Part shown: one piece after another, positions 1-8,139 of the stretch
Position numbering within the stretch: position 1 is the stretch's first letter
How the letters are laid out: every line of letters starts with the position of its first letter
NCBI RefSeq assembly: GCF_001748245.1
Contig: NZ_BDFO01000001.1
Span: 6,415,346-6,479,345 of the forward strand
From: Oligoflexus tunisiensis
GTDB taxonomy: Bacteria; Bdellovibrionota_B; Oligoflexia; Oligoflexales; Oligoflexaceae
Direction: 5' to 3'
Length of the DNA stretch: 64,000 bases
Notes under the pieces: model-generated
What the model saw: only the letters and a program-made list of their open reading frames with translations
Database searches by the model: none
What the model was told of the DNA's origin: nothing
Made by a program: the position numbers and the translations under genes

Positions 1-1
1 C

Positions 2-670
2 AATAGACATGAGGTTGAGGCGGGCCTGATTTTCAATGTGAAGCCCGGTCAGGTTCATGCCTGGGAATTGAGTTCGGACACCAGGGGTTTTCTGGTGGAA
101 TTTGAATTCAGCGCCATCCGAAAGGTGCAGGCTCCCGACGATCACATGGCCCGAATCTACGCTATTCCTGACGTTTTGCGCCCGAGCGATGATCAGTTCG
201 AAAGCGTCCTGCATCTTTGCCGTGACATGATACGGGAGCAGAAAGAGCGCCATCGGGAGTGGGAAAACATTCTGCAGCTCAGGCTTCTCACCTTCATCTT
301 TCTCATCTTTCGATTTTCTCCGGCGCAAGCCATTGCCGTCGAGACGAGCGGAGTCATTCATAATTTTTTTGATCTGGTGAATACTTTCTACGTCCGGCAT
401 CACAACATCGAATTTTATGCTGAGAAATTGGGACTGACACCCAAAGCTTTGACCATGCGTGTGACCCGGGCCTGTGGTTTTCCGCCCAAGAAGATCATCC
501 AGGATCGCTGTCTTCTGGAAGCAAAACGCCTTCTGGCTTATTCCTCCTTGCCAAACAGCGCTGTCGCAGCCAAGGTCGGCTTTACGGATCCCAATTATTT
601 CGCGCGACTGTTTCGGACCAAAATCGGCATGACGCCCAGCGAGTTTCGATTGAGCCAACAGGAGCCCTAG
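2..670 (+). CDS. AraC-family transcriptional regulator, 5' end missing
   Basis: DNA-binding transcription regulator. The reading frame is open to the left edge of the window; codons from base 2 continue into a GTG at 38 and already encode cupin-like sequence (PGQVHAWEL), so the true start lies outside and the GTG is internal. The C-terminal third is a double helix-turn-helix AraC domain: FYAEKLGLTPKALT, then AVAAKVGFTDPNYFARLFRTKIGMTPSEFR at the second helix pair. An N-terminal cupin plus AraC layout is typical of small-ligand sensors, but the ligand cannot be read. It runs toward the M48-like gene on the same strand with a 140-base gap, so they need not be co-transcribed. Confidence 0.85.
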   Translation, partial: NRHEVEAGLIFNVKPGQVHAWELSSDTRGFLVEFEFSAIRKVQAPDDHMARIYAIPDVLRPSDDQFESVLHLCRDMIREQKERHREWENILQLRLLTFIFLIFRFSPAQAIAVETSGVIHNFFDLVNTFYVRHHNIEFYAEKLGLTPKALTMRVTRACGFPPKKIIQDRCLLEAKRLLAYSSLPNSAVAAKVGFTDPNYFARLFRTKIGMTPSEFRLSQQEP

Positions 671-810
671 CACAAATTTCCCACTTTCCAGCAATAATGT
701 AACATTTTGATAATGTTTATCTTTTTTGTTTTCATGACTCGGAATCTGACGTAAAAATCAGATATCTGTGAATTCTGTCACGTTCGATACCGCTGACAGG
801 TGGAGATCCC

Positions 811-1716
811 ATGTTACGAAAGATTCTTGCTCCGGCCCTGACATTTGCCGGAATCATGTTCATGTTCTTCTTTTGGTATAAAGTCATCCCGCTGGAAGCC
901 CGGTTTGTGGAATGGCAACGCGATCCTTGGAAAGTGTGGCAGATGATGGCCGGATGGGCTGTCGTCGGAGGCTTGAGCTGTTTCCTGATGGCTCGGCACA
1001 TCGCCGACTGGGCCATGAAAGTCGATCTCCTCACGCCCGAACACAGTGATCCGGATCTGGAAAAAGCGAAGCTGGCTCTCGATCAGGCGCAGGAACGCCT
1101 CAAACTGGTCAGGACGCCTGAGCTTGGGATTTTTAATGGCGAAGAGATCAACGCTTATATCGTGGGGCCGCGGCTGCAGAACAGCACGCTGGCGCTATCG
1201 CGAGGTGCTGTCCAGAAGCTCAGTCTGGAGGAACTGGAGATCCTGATCAGTCGCGAGCTTCTGCATCACAGGAGCGGTGACTTGCGAGCCCTGGCCCTCA
1301 TGCAGGGAATGCTGTTTGCGTTTACGCTTTATGTTGCCAGAATGCTGGCTTTTCTATTGGGTACGAGCCTGCGGCAGACTGAGGAGGAACAGACATCGTC
1401 GCAAGGCGTTGAGATGGTCGTGACCTGTGCTTTGCTTGTGGTGCTGACGCTTCCAGGCGCGGTTGTGTTCTGGCTGTTCAGTCGCTCGAGTGCTTTGCGG
1501 GCGGATGAGGCGGTTGTTGGGGTTTTTGGCAGGTCAGCGTATGCGACTTTTCTGTCGAACCTTACGCCTCATCATCCCCCGCGTTCCGAGATTTTTTCGG
1601 ATGTGTTCAAGTTGCAGAGCCAGACGTTTCCCAGGTGGCTGCGCGGGCTGTCGCTGCAACCGGCTTTGGACTCACGGATGAGGCTGGTGCAGGGCCTTTC
1701 AGACAAGACCCTTTAA
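811..1716 (+). CDS. M48/HtpX-like membrane protein, probable pseudoprotease
   Basis: A 301-residue inner membrane protein with the HtpX/M48 layout: two N-terminal membrane segments (about 5-25 and 45-62), a cytoplasmic domain, then two more segments (about 163-185 and 203-223). The peptidase motif HExxH reads RELLH at residues 148-152, so the first zinc-binding His is Arg. The third-ligand region (family RExxAD) reads ALRAD at 228-232, with Ala in place of Glu. Two of three zinc ligands are missing, which argues against protease activity; a scaffold or regulator of membrane proteolysis is possible. The ATG at 811 follows GGTGGAG. The 3' end overlaps the convergent PPDK-like gene by 18 bases. 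Confidence 0.7.
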   Translation: MLRKILAPALTFAGIMFMFFFWYKVIPLEARFVEWQRDPWKVWQMMAGWAVVGGLSCFLMARHIADWAMKVDLLTPEHSDPDLEKAKLALDQAQERLKLVRTPELGIFNGEEINAYIVGPRLQNSTLALSRGAVQKLSLEELEILISRELLHHRSGDLRALALMQGMLFAFTLYVARMLAFLLGTSLRQTEEEQTSSQGVEMVVTCALLVVLTLPGAVVFWLFSRSSALRADEAVVGVFGRSAYATFLSNLTPHHPPRSEIFSDVFKLQSQTFPRWLRGLSLQPALDSRMRLVQGLSDKTL

Positions 1717-4392
1717 AACCTTCTGCACCATCGCGGCCCGTAGAGGCAGCACCCGATAGGGAGAGCAGCTCAGGTAGTTGATGCCGTTTTCCAGGCAGAA
1801 ATCTATGGTATCCGGATCCGCTCCCTGTTCGCCGCAAATGCCGAATGATGTATCGCGTCTGACAAAGCGTCCTCGATGGACAGCGAGCTCAATCAGCTCC
1901 TTGACCGCAGGGTTCAGTCTTTCGAAGGGCAGATCAGGAAAGATCCCTTCCTCAACGTAGAGAGGAAGATACTTCATGCAATCATCACGGGAAATGCCAA
2001 GGGCCGTCTGAGTCAGATCATTGGTGCCAAACGCGATGAAATCGCTCATCGGTGTAATCTGCTGGGCCTGCACTGCGGCCGAAGGCAATTCCACCATGGT
2101 CCCTGCCCGGATTGGCACGCGGTCCTCATAAGAAAGTCCGAGCTCCTGCCGGATGTCCTCATCGAGTTTAAAGACCCGGGCCCGCATCCTGGCCAATTCC
2201 CGAGGACTGCTCACAAGAGGGAACATGATGCCCGGAGCTACGGCTTTGCCATCACTCTGAACGCGATAGGCAGCCCGGAGGATCGCACGAATCTGCATGT
2301 CATAGATTTCCGGCCTTAGAATTCCAAAGCGGCAGGCACGGAGACCGAGCATGGGGTTCGATTCATGAAATGTGGCGGTTTTGGCTTTGATCTGTTCCTT
2401 GGTCAGCCCTGGTACGTCCTGCAGCGATTGGAAAAGGTCAGCAAACTCAGCCTCATTATGCGGCATCAGCTCGTGAAGCGGCATATCCATCAGGCGAATA
2501 TTGGCTTCGCGTCCATTCAGAACCGTGAAGATATCGCGAAACCCGGTCTCCTGCATCGCTTCCAAACGGCGCAGACTGCCTTCATAGGCGGCAGGATCAT
2601 CAAGGAGAATAATGCGACGGATTTCCCTCAGGGCTTCAGGCTGGATCAGCATATTCTCGGTTCGGCAAAGCCCAACGGCTGCGGCTCCGAAAAGCAGGCC
2701 AACTTCGGCGTCTTTGGCTTTATTGATGTTGACGCGAACTTCCAAAGGCACCTTCTTTTCCTGCAGAACGCGGGAGAAGAGCTTCGCGGTCAGCTTGATA
2801 ACCGTTTGCTGATCCGCGTTGTTGGCCAGTTCACCGCGTCCAAAATAAAGGCGGCCTTCGTCCGTGGCTTCCATGGTCATCAAGGTCCCGGGAGTGATTT
2901 CCCGCTGATTGATCTGAACCACATTGCGCGCATGATCGACGTTCAGGCCCTCAAAACCGACAATGCAGGGAATGCCATTGGCTCTGGCAACCACAGCCGC
3001 ATGGGACGAGGTCCCTCCTTTGCGGGTGATCAAACCTCTGATGACATCCAGACCAGCCGTATCCTTGATCAGAAGCTCATCCGTAATAAGGATAACGCTG
3101 GCATCCTGTCCTTCGCTTTTGGCTTTTTCATGCCACGCGACCGCATCCTTGGTATTGAAAAACACGTGACCCGCAACGGTTCCAGGCGATACCGTCAACC
3201 CTCTCGATTGGCAGCTTTCCAGCTCGACTCTCGATTTTTCGCTGAGGCTGTCGTGGAGCAGGACCTCGACATCCTGCGGGTCAATGCGCAAGGCCGCCTC
3301 TTCAGGGCTCAGCATGCCTTCCGTATAGAGCGTAAGCGTCGACATCAGATTCGCTTTGGGACTCAAGTCAGCCTTGTTGAAATCAACAAAGTAGACCTGA
3401 CCTTCGGCATTGGAAACGAAATGGGCCTCCACATCGTAGCCGAGCGTCTTCACAACTTTGGGCAAAATACCTTTGATGGTGTGCAAGGAGTCGGGAGCAA
3501 ACTTCTCCAGCGTCATCTCATTCTGATCAGGCCGCTGGCTTTGGCTGATCAGCGTGGCCTTCTGCTGCAAGGCTCCGGCTGTATAAGTTCCGTAAACCAC
3601 ATTTTCCCCGGAAAAGGGATGGCGGCTGAAGGCCACGCCTTCGGAGGATTTGCCGAAGACGGTGCAGTCGATATGAGCGACGAGGAAGATCTCCCTGGCT
3701 GTCGTCTCGTTGGCGAAGCAAAACGCCCGGAGAGCTTCGACCAGCTGAATTTCCTTCTGAGCTGGAAAGGGTTTCTTTGACTGCTGGCTGGCCGCACGGT
3801 AATACCGCATCACGAAGTCGCCGAAGCTTTCCTCGCTGACCTTCATCAGGTCATCTTCACCCGTTTCCCGATCCCACTTCATGTTGAACATTTCTCTGAA
3901 GTTGAGACTCAGGCCCTGCACAATCGCAGTATAGCTTTCCATCATATCGACAAACATGGTCAAGGCCTTTTGTTTGCCGAAGAAATGGATGAGGCTTGCC
4001 AGGTTCTCGAGGCTGCATCCAAGGTTGCGCACCTGGTTGCCATAGTTGTCCTCGACGGTGATGAAGAGAGGAGCTTCTTTGCTGCCGAATTCCCTTTGGG
4101 TCAGGGCTTCATAGCGATCCAGGACGGCGCTGAGTTCGATGAAGAAATTCTGCTGAGGAGTTTTCCGCAGATGCTTCACAGTATTGGGCGTTACAAAACT
4201 GCGTGGGATCATCGGAACGTCGTTGTAAAGCAATTCGCTGATCTGCTTCAACCGACCAAATTTACGACCTTTGGCCGCTTCCATGTAGTCCTTGAGATAA
4301 TCTTTGGGAGTCCCATGATCCAGAGCCCAAAAGAAGGTTCCAATGACATCGAGCCCAGCGTGAACCAAACTATCCAATTTCAGCTGTGACAT
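1699..4392 (-). CDS. ppdK: pyruvate phosphate dikinase-like enzyme with degenerate ATP-grasp half
   Basis: 897 residues, the usual PPDK length. The swivelling phospho-His domain is intact (GGTSSHAAVVAR, His464). The PEP/pyruvate barrel is also intact: Arg577 in LCRTE, Arg633, Glu768 in GTMVELP, Asn791-Asp792 in FGTNDLTQ, Cys853 in GICGEQG. The nucleotide half is not. The N-terminal GGKGANL-type loop is absent, the VSVRSGA segment reads ITVEDNY (111-117), and the LQTR segment that contacts ATP reads VDFN (336-339). Family knowledge says PPDK interconverts ATP+Pi+pyruvate with AMP+PPi+PEP; this copy may only handle PEP/phospho-His chemistry. It starts 4 bases after the HPr-like gene, so the two are translationally coupled. 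A plain but divergent PPDK is the alternative. Confidence 0.85.
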   Translation of the reverse strand: MSQLKLDSLVHAGLDVIGTFFWALDHGTPKDYLKDYMEAAKGRKFGRLKQISELLYNDVPMIPRSFVTPNTVKHLRKTPQQNFFIELSAVLDRYEALTQREFGSKEAPLFITVEDNYGNQVRNLGCSLENLASLIHFFGKQKALTMFVDMMESYTAIVQGLSLNFREMFNMKWDRETGEDDLMKVSEESFGDFVMRYYRAASQQSKKPFPAQKEIQLVEALRAFCFANETTAREIFLVAHIDCTVFGKSSEGVAFSRHPFSGENVVYGTYTAGALQQKATLISQSQRPDQNEMTLEKFAPDSLHTIKGILPKVVKTLGYDVEAHFVSNAEGQVYFVDFNKADLSPKANLMSTLTLYTEGMLSPEEAALRIDPQDVEVLLHDSLSEKSRVELESCQSRGLTVSPGTVAGHVFFNTKDAVAWHEKAKSEGQDASVILITDELLIKDTAGLDVIRGLITRKGGTSSHAAVVARANGIPCIVGFEGLNVDHARNVVQINQREITPGTLMTMEATDEGRLYFGRGELANNADQQTVIKLTAKLFSRVLQEKKVPLEVRVNINKAKDAEVGLLFGAAAVGLCRTENMLIQPEALREIRRIILLDDPAAYEGSLRRLEAMQETGFRDIFTVLNGREANIRLMDMPLHELMPHNEAEFADLFQSLQDVPGLTKEQIKAKTATFHESNPMLGLRACRFGILRPEIYDMQIRAILRAAYRVQSDGKAVAPGIMFPLVSSPRELARMRARVFKLDEDIRQELGLSYEDRVPIRAGTMVELPSAAVQAQQITPMSDFIAFGTNDLTQTALGISRDDCMKYLPLYVEEGIFPDLPFERLNPAVKELIELAVHRGRFVRRDTSFGICGEQGADPDTIDFCLENGINYLSCSPYRVLPLRAAMVQKVLKGLV

Positions 4393-4396
4393 GTCA

Positions 4397-5335
4397 TCAC
4401 CCTACCTTGTCCATCTGAGTATATTTATTGGTGGCCTGTGCCAGTTCCTTGACAAAGTCTTCATGGGGTGGCTGGGGCCCGAAGAATTCATAGCGAATGG
4501 TCTCACCGTTTCGGATGCTCGCGGCCCAAATGGAATCGGAATTGACCGTAACTTTTTCGATATTCTCGCGTATGACCGTCATCGTCACCTGGCCAGGGTA
4601 TTGCCGAATGACTCTGGCGATAAGATTGGCATTGCCAGCATGCACGAAGGTATCCAGCTTATTGACTTTGACGTCGAAGCTGTACACGGGTGTGGTCATG
4701 TCGATGCTGACGCCATTGGAGCGGTTGTGGACGTTCTGGCGAGTTCTCGCGGCCTTCTGTTCGGGCTTGAACTCAGGTTTCTCGTCGGGAATGAACTGGA
4801 CCGCATCCAGCAGTTCGATGACGCGCTCGAGCGCCGACGATTCCTGGGCCAACGTGCCTTCACCTTTGACTGTCTTCAGATAGACCGAAACCAGAGTTCC
4901 AGCCGGCAGGTCCTGCATTCTTTCCCAATCGCTCCGGCTCGCTGCATTGATCAACCGGACATCGAAGCGACCGTCGTCATCCACTATGGTGCAAACCAGG
5001 GTGATCTGGAACTGCTTCCAGCCACCGAGCGCACGATAGAGATAGGATCCACGATGGGCACGTATCCCTTTGTTGAGCACGCTACTGGCCTGCGTCTGAT
5101 CCTGAAGTGAATAGTTGGCAATCGCCAGGAGAGCCTGCGGCAGCTGCTTGTCAAATAGCGAGACCAGACTTTTGCGATTCTGTGGGTCATTGACGATATC
5201 GCCAAGACTGAGGCCTTGCTTGATGCCTTCGCAGCAACGGCTAATCTTTTGAAGGCCAGCGATGAGTTTATTCAGATCGTCGGTGGTCTTTGCGTATTTG
5301 AAGAGCGTTTCCAGCGAGCAGAATAGTGCTGACAT
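4397..5335 (-). CDS. protein with C-terminal HPr-like domain
   Basis: 312 residues from an ATG preceded by GTGAGG; a TTG at 5365 would add ten residues. The N-terminal 210 residues match nothing I recognise. Residues about 217-305 follow the HPr fold pattern: a short strand, then KLDTFVHAGNANLIARVI where HPr has the active-site His at the start of helix 1, then strands QVTMTV and a serine-containing helix region before NGETIRYEF. His232 aligns with HPr His15, but the following Arg17 and Pro18 are replaced (HAGN). The neighbouring PPDK-like enzyme is homologous to PTS enzyme I in its catalytic half, which makes this a plausible phospho-acceptor partner. The HPr assignment rests on pattern and context only. 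Confidence 0.5.
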   Translation of the reverse strand: MSALFCSLETLFKYAKTTDDLNKLIAGLQKISRCCEGIKQGLSLGDIVNDPQNRKSLVSLFDKQLPQALLAIANYSLQDQTQASSVLNKGIRAHRGSYLYRALGGWKQFQITLVCTIVDDDGRFDVRLINAASRSDWERMQDLPAGTLVSVYLKTVKGEGTLAQESSALERVIELLDAVQFIPDEKPEFKPEQKAARTRQNVHNRSNGVSIDMTTPVYSFDVKVNKLDTFVHAGNANLIARVIRQYPGQVTMTVIRENIEKVTVNSDSIWAASIRNGETIRYEFFGPQPPHEDFVKELAQATNKYTQMDKVG

Positions 5336-5442
5336 GCCAGCCTCACTATATCGAAGGGTAACCAAGTCAAACGCAGTGCCTGAGTTTTAGAATGGAGGAC
5401 CTATCCTCAACCCTATTATAAGGGTTCAGTCCAGAGAATACC

Positions 5443-5464
5443 AGGAAGAGCCTTCGCTCTTCCT
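5443..5464. terminator. perfect 9-bp hairpin between paralogue gene and HPr-like gene
   Basis: AGGAAGAGC and GCTCTTCCT pair perfectly around a CTTC tetraloop. No T-run follows on either strand, so it is not a classic intrinsic terminator; it may be a processing or attenuation hairpin between the upstream paralogue genes and the HPr-like gene. A second 6-bp hairpin (AACCCT/AGGGTT, 5409-5426) sits next to it and contains TATAAT on the minus strand. Confidence 0.4.
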
Positions 5465-5501
5465 ACTGAGTGCCAAATCTTTGACGGTGAGACCTGAGCG
5501 G

Positions 5502-6824
5502 TCAGGAAGCCTTGGGCTTCTTGAGGTCGTCTTTCATGATCACGCGGCGACTCTTACCCTGAGCCCTGGTTTCCTTGCGCTTCGGCGCGTCGCCGTATTC
5601 ACGAGCTTTGGCTGAATACTCGGTATTGAGCTGCTCATCCATGCTCTTATCCACGGCTATGTTGGACAAGGAGAGGATGAATTTGGTCATGATAACCTGC
5701 ATCTTGTCTTTGGTAATATTATAGTCTTTCATCGTATTCGCATGGATGGAGAAGAGGATGCCGGTATCGACTTCCCGCGGATCCGGATGGGTACCGATGA
5801 AGAACTCGCGATCCGCCTCGAGGAAATCAGCCTGCTCCTTGAAGAAATCCCGGTTTTTCCGGTTCACCAGCAGGCCCTTTTCTTTCTTCCTGAGGTCGTT
5901 GATCTTTTTATCGAACTCAGCAATTTTACGCGTATACTCCTGAATCATTTTCTCCTTGGCCTGGTCGTTGACGTAGCGCATGGAGAAGGAGAAGTATTCG
6001 TCAGGTGCTTCCTCGCCCTCACAGAGGAGGTATTGGCTCATGGTAAAATCAAGAGCATTTTTATCGTTTTTAACGTACTTTGGCTTCATGCCGGTATTGG
6101 AGACGATCTCCGAAAGATTGTTGACCGCAAAGTCCCAGGAGTAACGCTGAAGGGTCCGCCCATCCTCGGTCTCCATGGTGCCGGATTCCTCGTTCAGCGG
6201 ATGGCTGAGTTCGTGATCCGAGAGGTTGACCGTGAAGATGACTCGCTCCCGGTGTGGGTTGCGGGCATCTTCCTGCTCCAGGTAAACCACCGCGCTACGG
6301 GAAAGTGAGGCTTTGATCTGACGGTTAAAGCCACCGACGCCCCTCAGCAGCGTATTGATCTCGTCGACCCGCTGCTGGATGGTTTTGGTCATCGAAGATT
6401 TGGTGTGCTGCAGACCGCTGACAAACGCGTTCTCCACACCACACATGTTCAAATATTCGTACATCAACGGCCCGATGTGGCCTGGCTTATGGTGAGGCTT
6501 GGCTCCCTCCAGTTCGCACTTATGCTCATAGATGGCCCGGTTGATCACCCGCTCGATGCTTTCCTTCTCCACTTCCTTATAGGTCTGGGTCAGGAATTCG
6601 GCCAGGGCTCGCTTGTTCTCAGGATATTTGAGATATTCGATGAGCTTCGAAGTGTCTTCACGGTATTTGTCAGGCGTCGAGTGCGAAGGATCGTGATAGT
6701 AATCCTCGTCATACTCTTCACCTTGCGCTGGCGCGCTCTTTTGCGATTGCTCAGGAGCAGGAGCATTGCCTTCGCTTTTACTCTGATCATCATCCAGGTT
6801 AAAACGCTTTTTGTTCTCAGTCAC
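5502..6824 (-). CDS. uncharacterised paralogue 3 of a three-gene family
   Basis: 440 residues from a GTG start with AAGGAG eight bases upstream. I do not recognise the family. It is acidic and disordered at the N-terminus (about 1-60), has a conserved core with TKTIQQRVDEINTLLRGVGG and GFNRQIK, a YVKND motif, a PDEYF motif, a coiled-coil stretch (about 285-320), then a GTHPDPREVDTG segment and a helical block KDKMQVIMTKFILSLS. The tail is basic. No signal peptide or membrane segment is visible, so it is probably cytoplasmic. It is strongly similar to the gene at 8140-9348 and more distantly to 6969-8117. All three lie in one direction upstream of the HPr-like and PPDK-like genes. Confidence 0.75.
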   Translation of the reverse strand: MTENKKRFNLDDDQSKSEGNAPAPEQSQKSAPAQGEEYDEDYYHDPSHSTPDKYREDTSKLIEYLKYPENKRALAEFLTQTYKEVEKESIERVINRAIYEHKCELEGAKPHHKPGHIGPLMYEYLNMCGVENAFVSGLQHTKSSMTKTIQQRVDEINTLLRGVGGFNRQIKASLSRSAVVYLEQEDARNPHRERVIFTVNLSDHELSHPLNEESGTMETEDGRTLQRYSWDFAVNNLSEIVSNTGMKPKYVKNDKNALDFTMSQYLLCEGEEAPDEYFSFSMRYVNDQAKEKMIQEYTRKIAEFDKKINDLRKKEKGLLVNRKNRDFFKEQADFLEADREFFIGTHPDPREVDTGILFSIHANTMKDYNITKDKMQVIMTKFILSLSNIAVDKSMDEQLNTEYSAKAREYGDAPKRKETRAQGKSRRVIMKDDLKKPKAS

Positions 6825-6968
6825 GTCACATACTCCTTAAAACTAAAGACTTTGCGGAAGCATGGCTCCTGTACGGGATTACAGGGATAGGGTCGGATGA
6901 TCTTCGCTCTGCCTTTAGGTTGATGGGCCTTGGTTAATTTTTCCTTAATATTATTCACCACATGTGTC

Positions 6969-8117
6969 TTAACTACTCTTCCGCCTGCGTACCGGCCGAA
7001 GATGTTCGACATCCACTTCGTATTCGATTACGTCTTCATTGGCCGCGAGGCGCTGCTTTTGCCTTTCCAGGCGGCCCCGTTCACCGTCGTCTTTGACCAT
7101 CAGATCGAGGTATGTACTCACAATCATCTGCAATTTGTTTCTGATGAGATGATAGTCCTGGGTGCTGGAGAGTTCGAGGGTCAGGAGTATGCCCTCGCCG
7201 AGCTGCTTGGGATCAGGAACGGTACCCAGGAAGAAATCCTGCTCGTGCCGTACGGATCTTAATTCCCGGGCGATTTGGTCCCGCTGGGCCGAACCAGTCT
7301 GTTTCATCAGTTTGTGCTGCAGGGCATGCACCCGTTCCTGGTAGAACAGTTTCATTTTCTCATAGTTGTCGACGCCGATTTTGAGGCGCTCAGGGGTTTC
7401 ATATTCGAGTCTGATCGCGAAATATTCATCAGGGGAGGTCGTGCTGACCAATTCCTGGCGCATGACGAGCAGGCGATCCTGCCTATCATTTTTCACATAG
7501 GTAACCTTCAGACCACCATCATTGAGAATCTGGGTCATGGTTGCGACCGCATGATCCCAACAGTCGCTGATCGAGCCGTCTTTGGAGAACCAGCTTGGGT
7601 CCAGATCATCCTTCCGCATATGGACCGAAAGGATCATCATATCGCGATGCTTCCTTTTATGATCCCGGAACTGGAGATAGGCAGCGATGTACTTGGCATA
7701 CCATGGGGCAACCTGTTCGTGGATTCCGGAACCTTCATGCAGGGCATTCCGGATTTCCTGAGCCGCACCTTCAGCCGCCCGATCCAGACTCTTTTTCGCG
7801 AAACCAAGCGTCTCGACGAAGGCTGCTTCGGCCTCCTTGATGCTGAAGGTGTCCTGCAGCAGGTCGCTGATGTTCGATGGCTCGTGGACATCCGTCTGGT
7901 GCTCCTGATCCGACTCCCGCATGGTATTCAACCGGGAGATAATCGAATCGACCTTCTCAGTCTCGAGCTCTTTGTAGTAGTCGAGGAGAAAGAGATGGAA
8001 GCGCCGCTTGTTGGTCGGATCCCGAAGGAACTCGGCGAATGCCCCCGCGATCTCGTTCATATCCTCATCGAGATCGGTTGGGCCTTTCGCCTGGTTCTGC
8101 TTGGTGTCGTTGCTCAT
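6969..8117 (-). CDS. uncharacterised divergent paralogue 2
   Basis: 382 residues from the ATG at 8117, chosen because AGGA lies seven bases upstream; the longer frame would overlap the preceding gene. Unknown family. It keeps the skeleton of its two neighbours: FAEFLRDPTNKRRF near the N-terminus, VTYVKND, PDEYFAIRLEY, a long amphipathic helix (about residues 237-280), FFLGTVPDPKQLGEG, then DYHLIRNKLQMIVSTYLDL. It lacks the RVDEINTLLRGVGG block that the other two share almost unchanged, so it has diverged or does a different job. Gap to the upstream gene is 22 bases, consistent with one transcript. Confidence 0.75.
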   Translation of the reverse strand: MSNDTKQNQAKGPTDLDEDMNEIAGAFAEFLRDPTNKRRFHLFLLDYYKELETEKVDSIISRLNTMRESDQEHQTDVHEPSNISDLLQDTFSIKEAEAAFVETLGFAKKSLDRAAEGAAQEIRNALHEGSGIHEQVAPWYAKYIAAYLQFRDHKRKHRDMMILSVHMRKDDLDPSWFSKDGSISDCWDHAVATMTQILNDGGLKVTYVKNDRQDRLLVMRQELVSTTSPDEYFAIRLEYETPERLKIGVDNYEKMKLFYQERVHALQHKLMKQTGSAQRDQIARELRSVRHEQDFFLGTVPDPKQLGEGILLTLELSSTQDYHLIRNKLQMIVSTYLDLMVKDDGERGRLERQKQRLAANEDVIEYEVDVEHLRPVRRRKSS

Positions 8118-8139
8118 AAGTGTATCCTGCCTCAGATGA

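Noticed and set aside
5415..5420. TATAAT on the minus strand within a hairpin before the HPr-like gene
   Set aside because: The -35 position (TGGTAT) is a poor match, so a separate promoter for HPr-like/PPDK is not claimed.
6821..7012. 63-residue frame between two paralogue genes
   Set aside because: Overlaps the end of one gene and the start codon of the next, no ribosome site, and no recognisable sequence.
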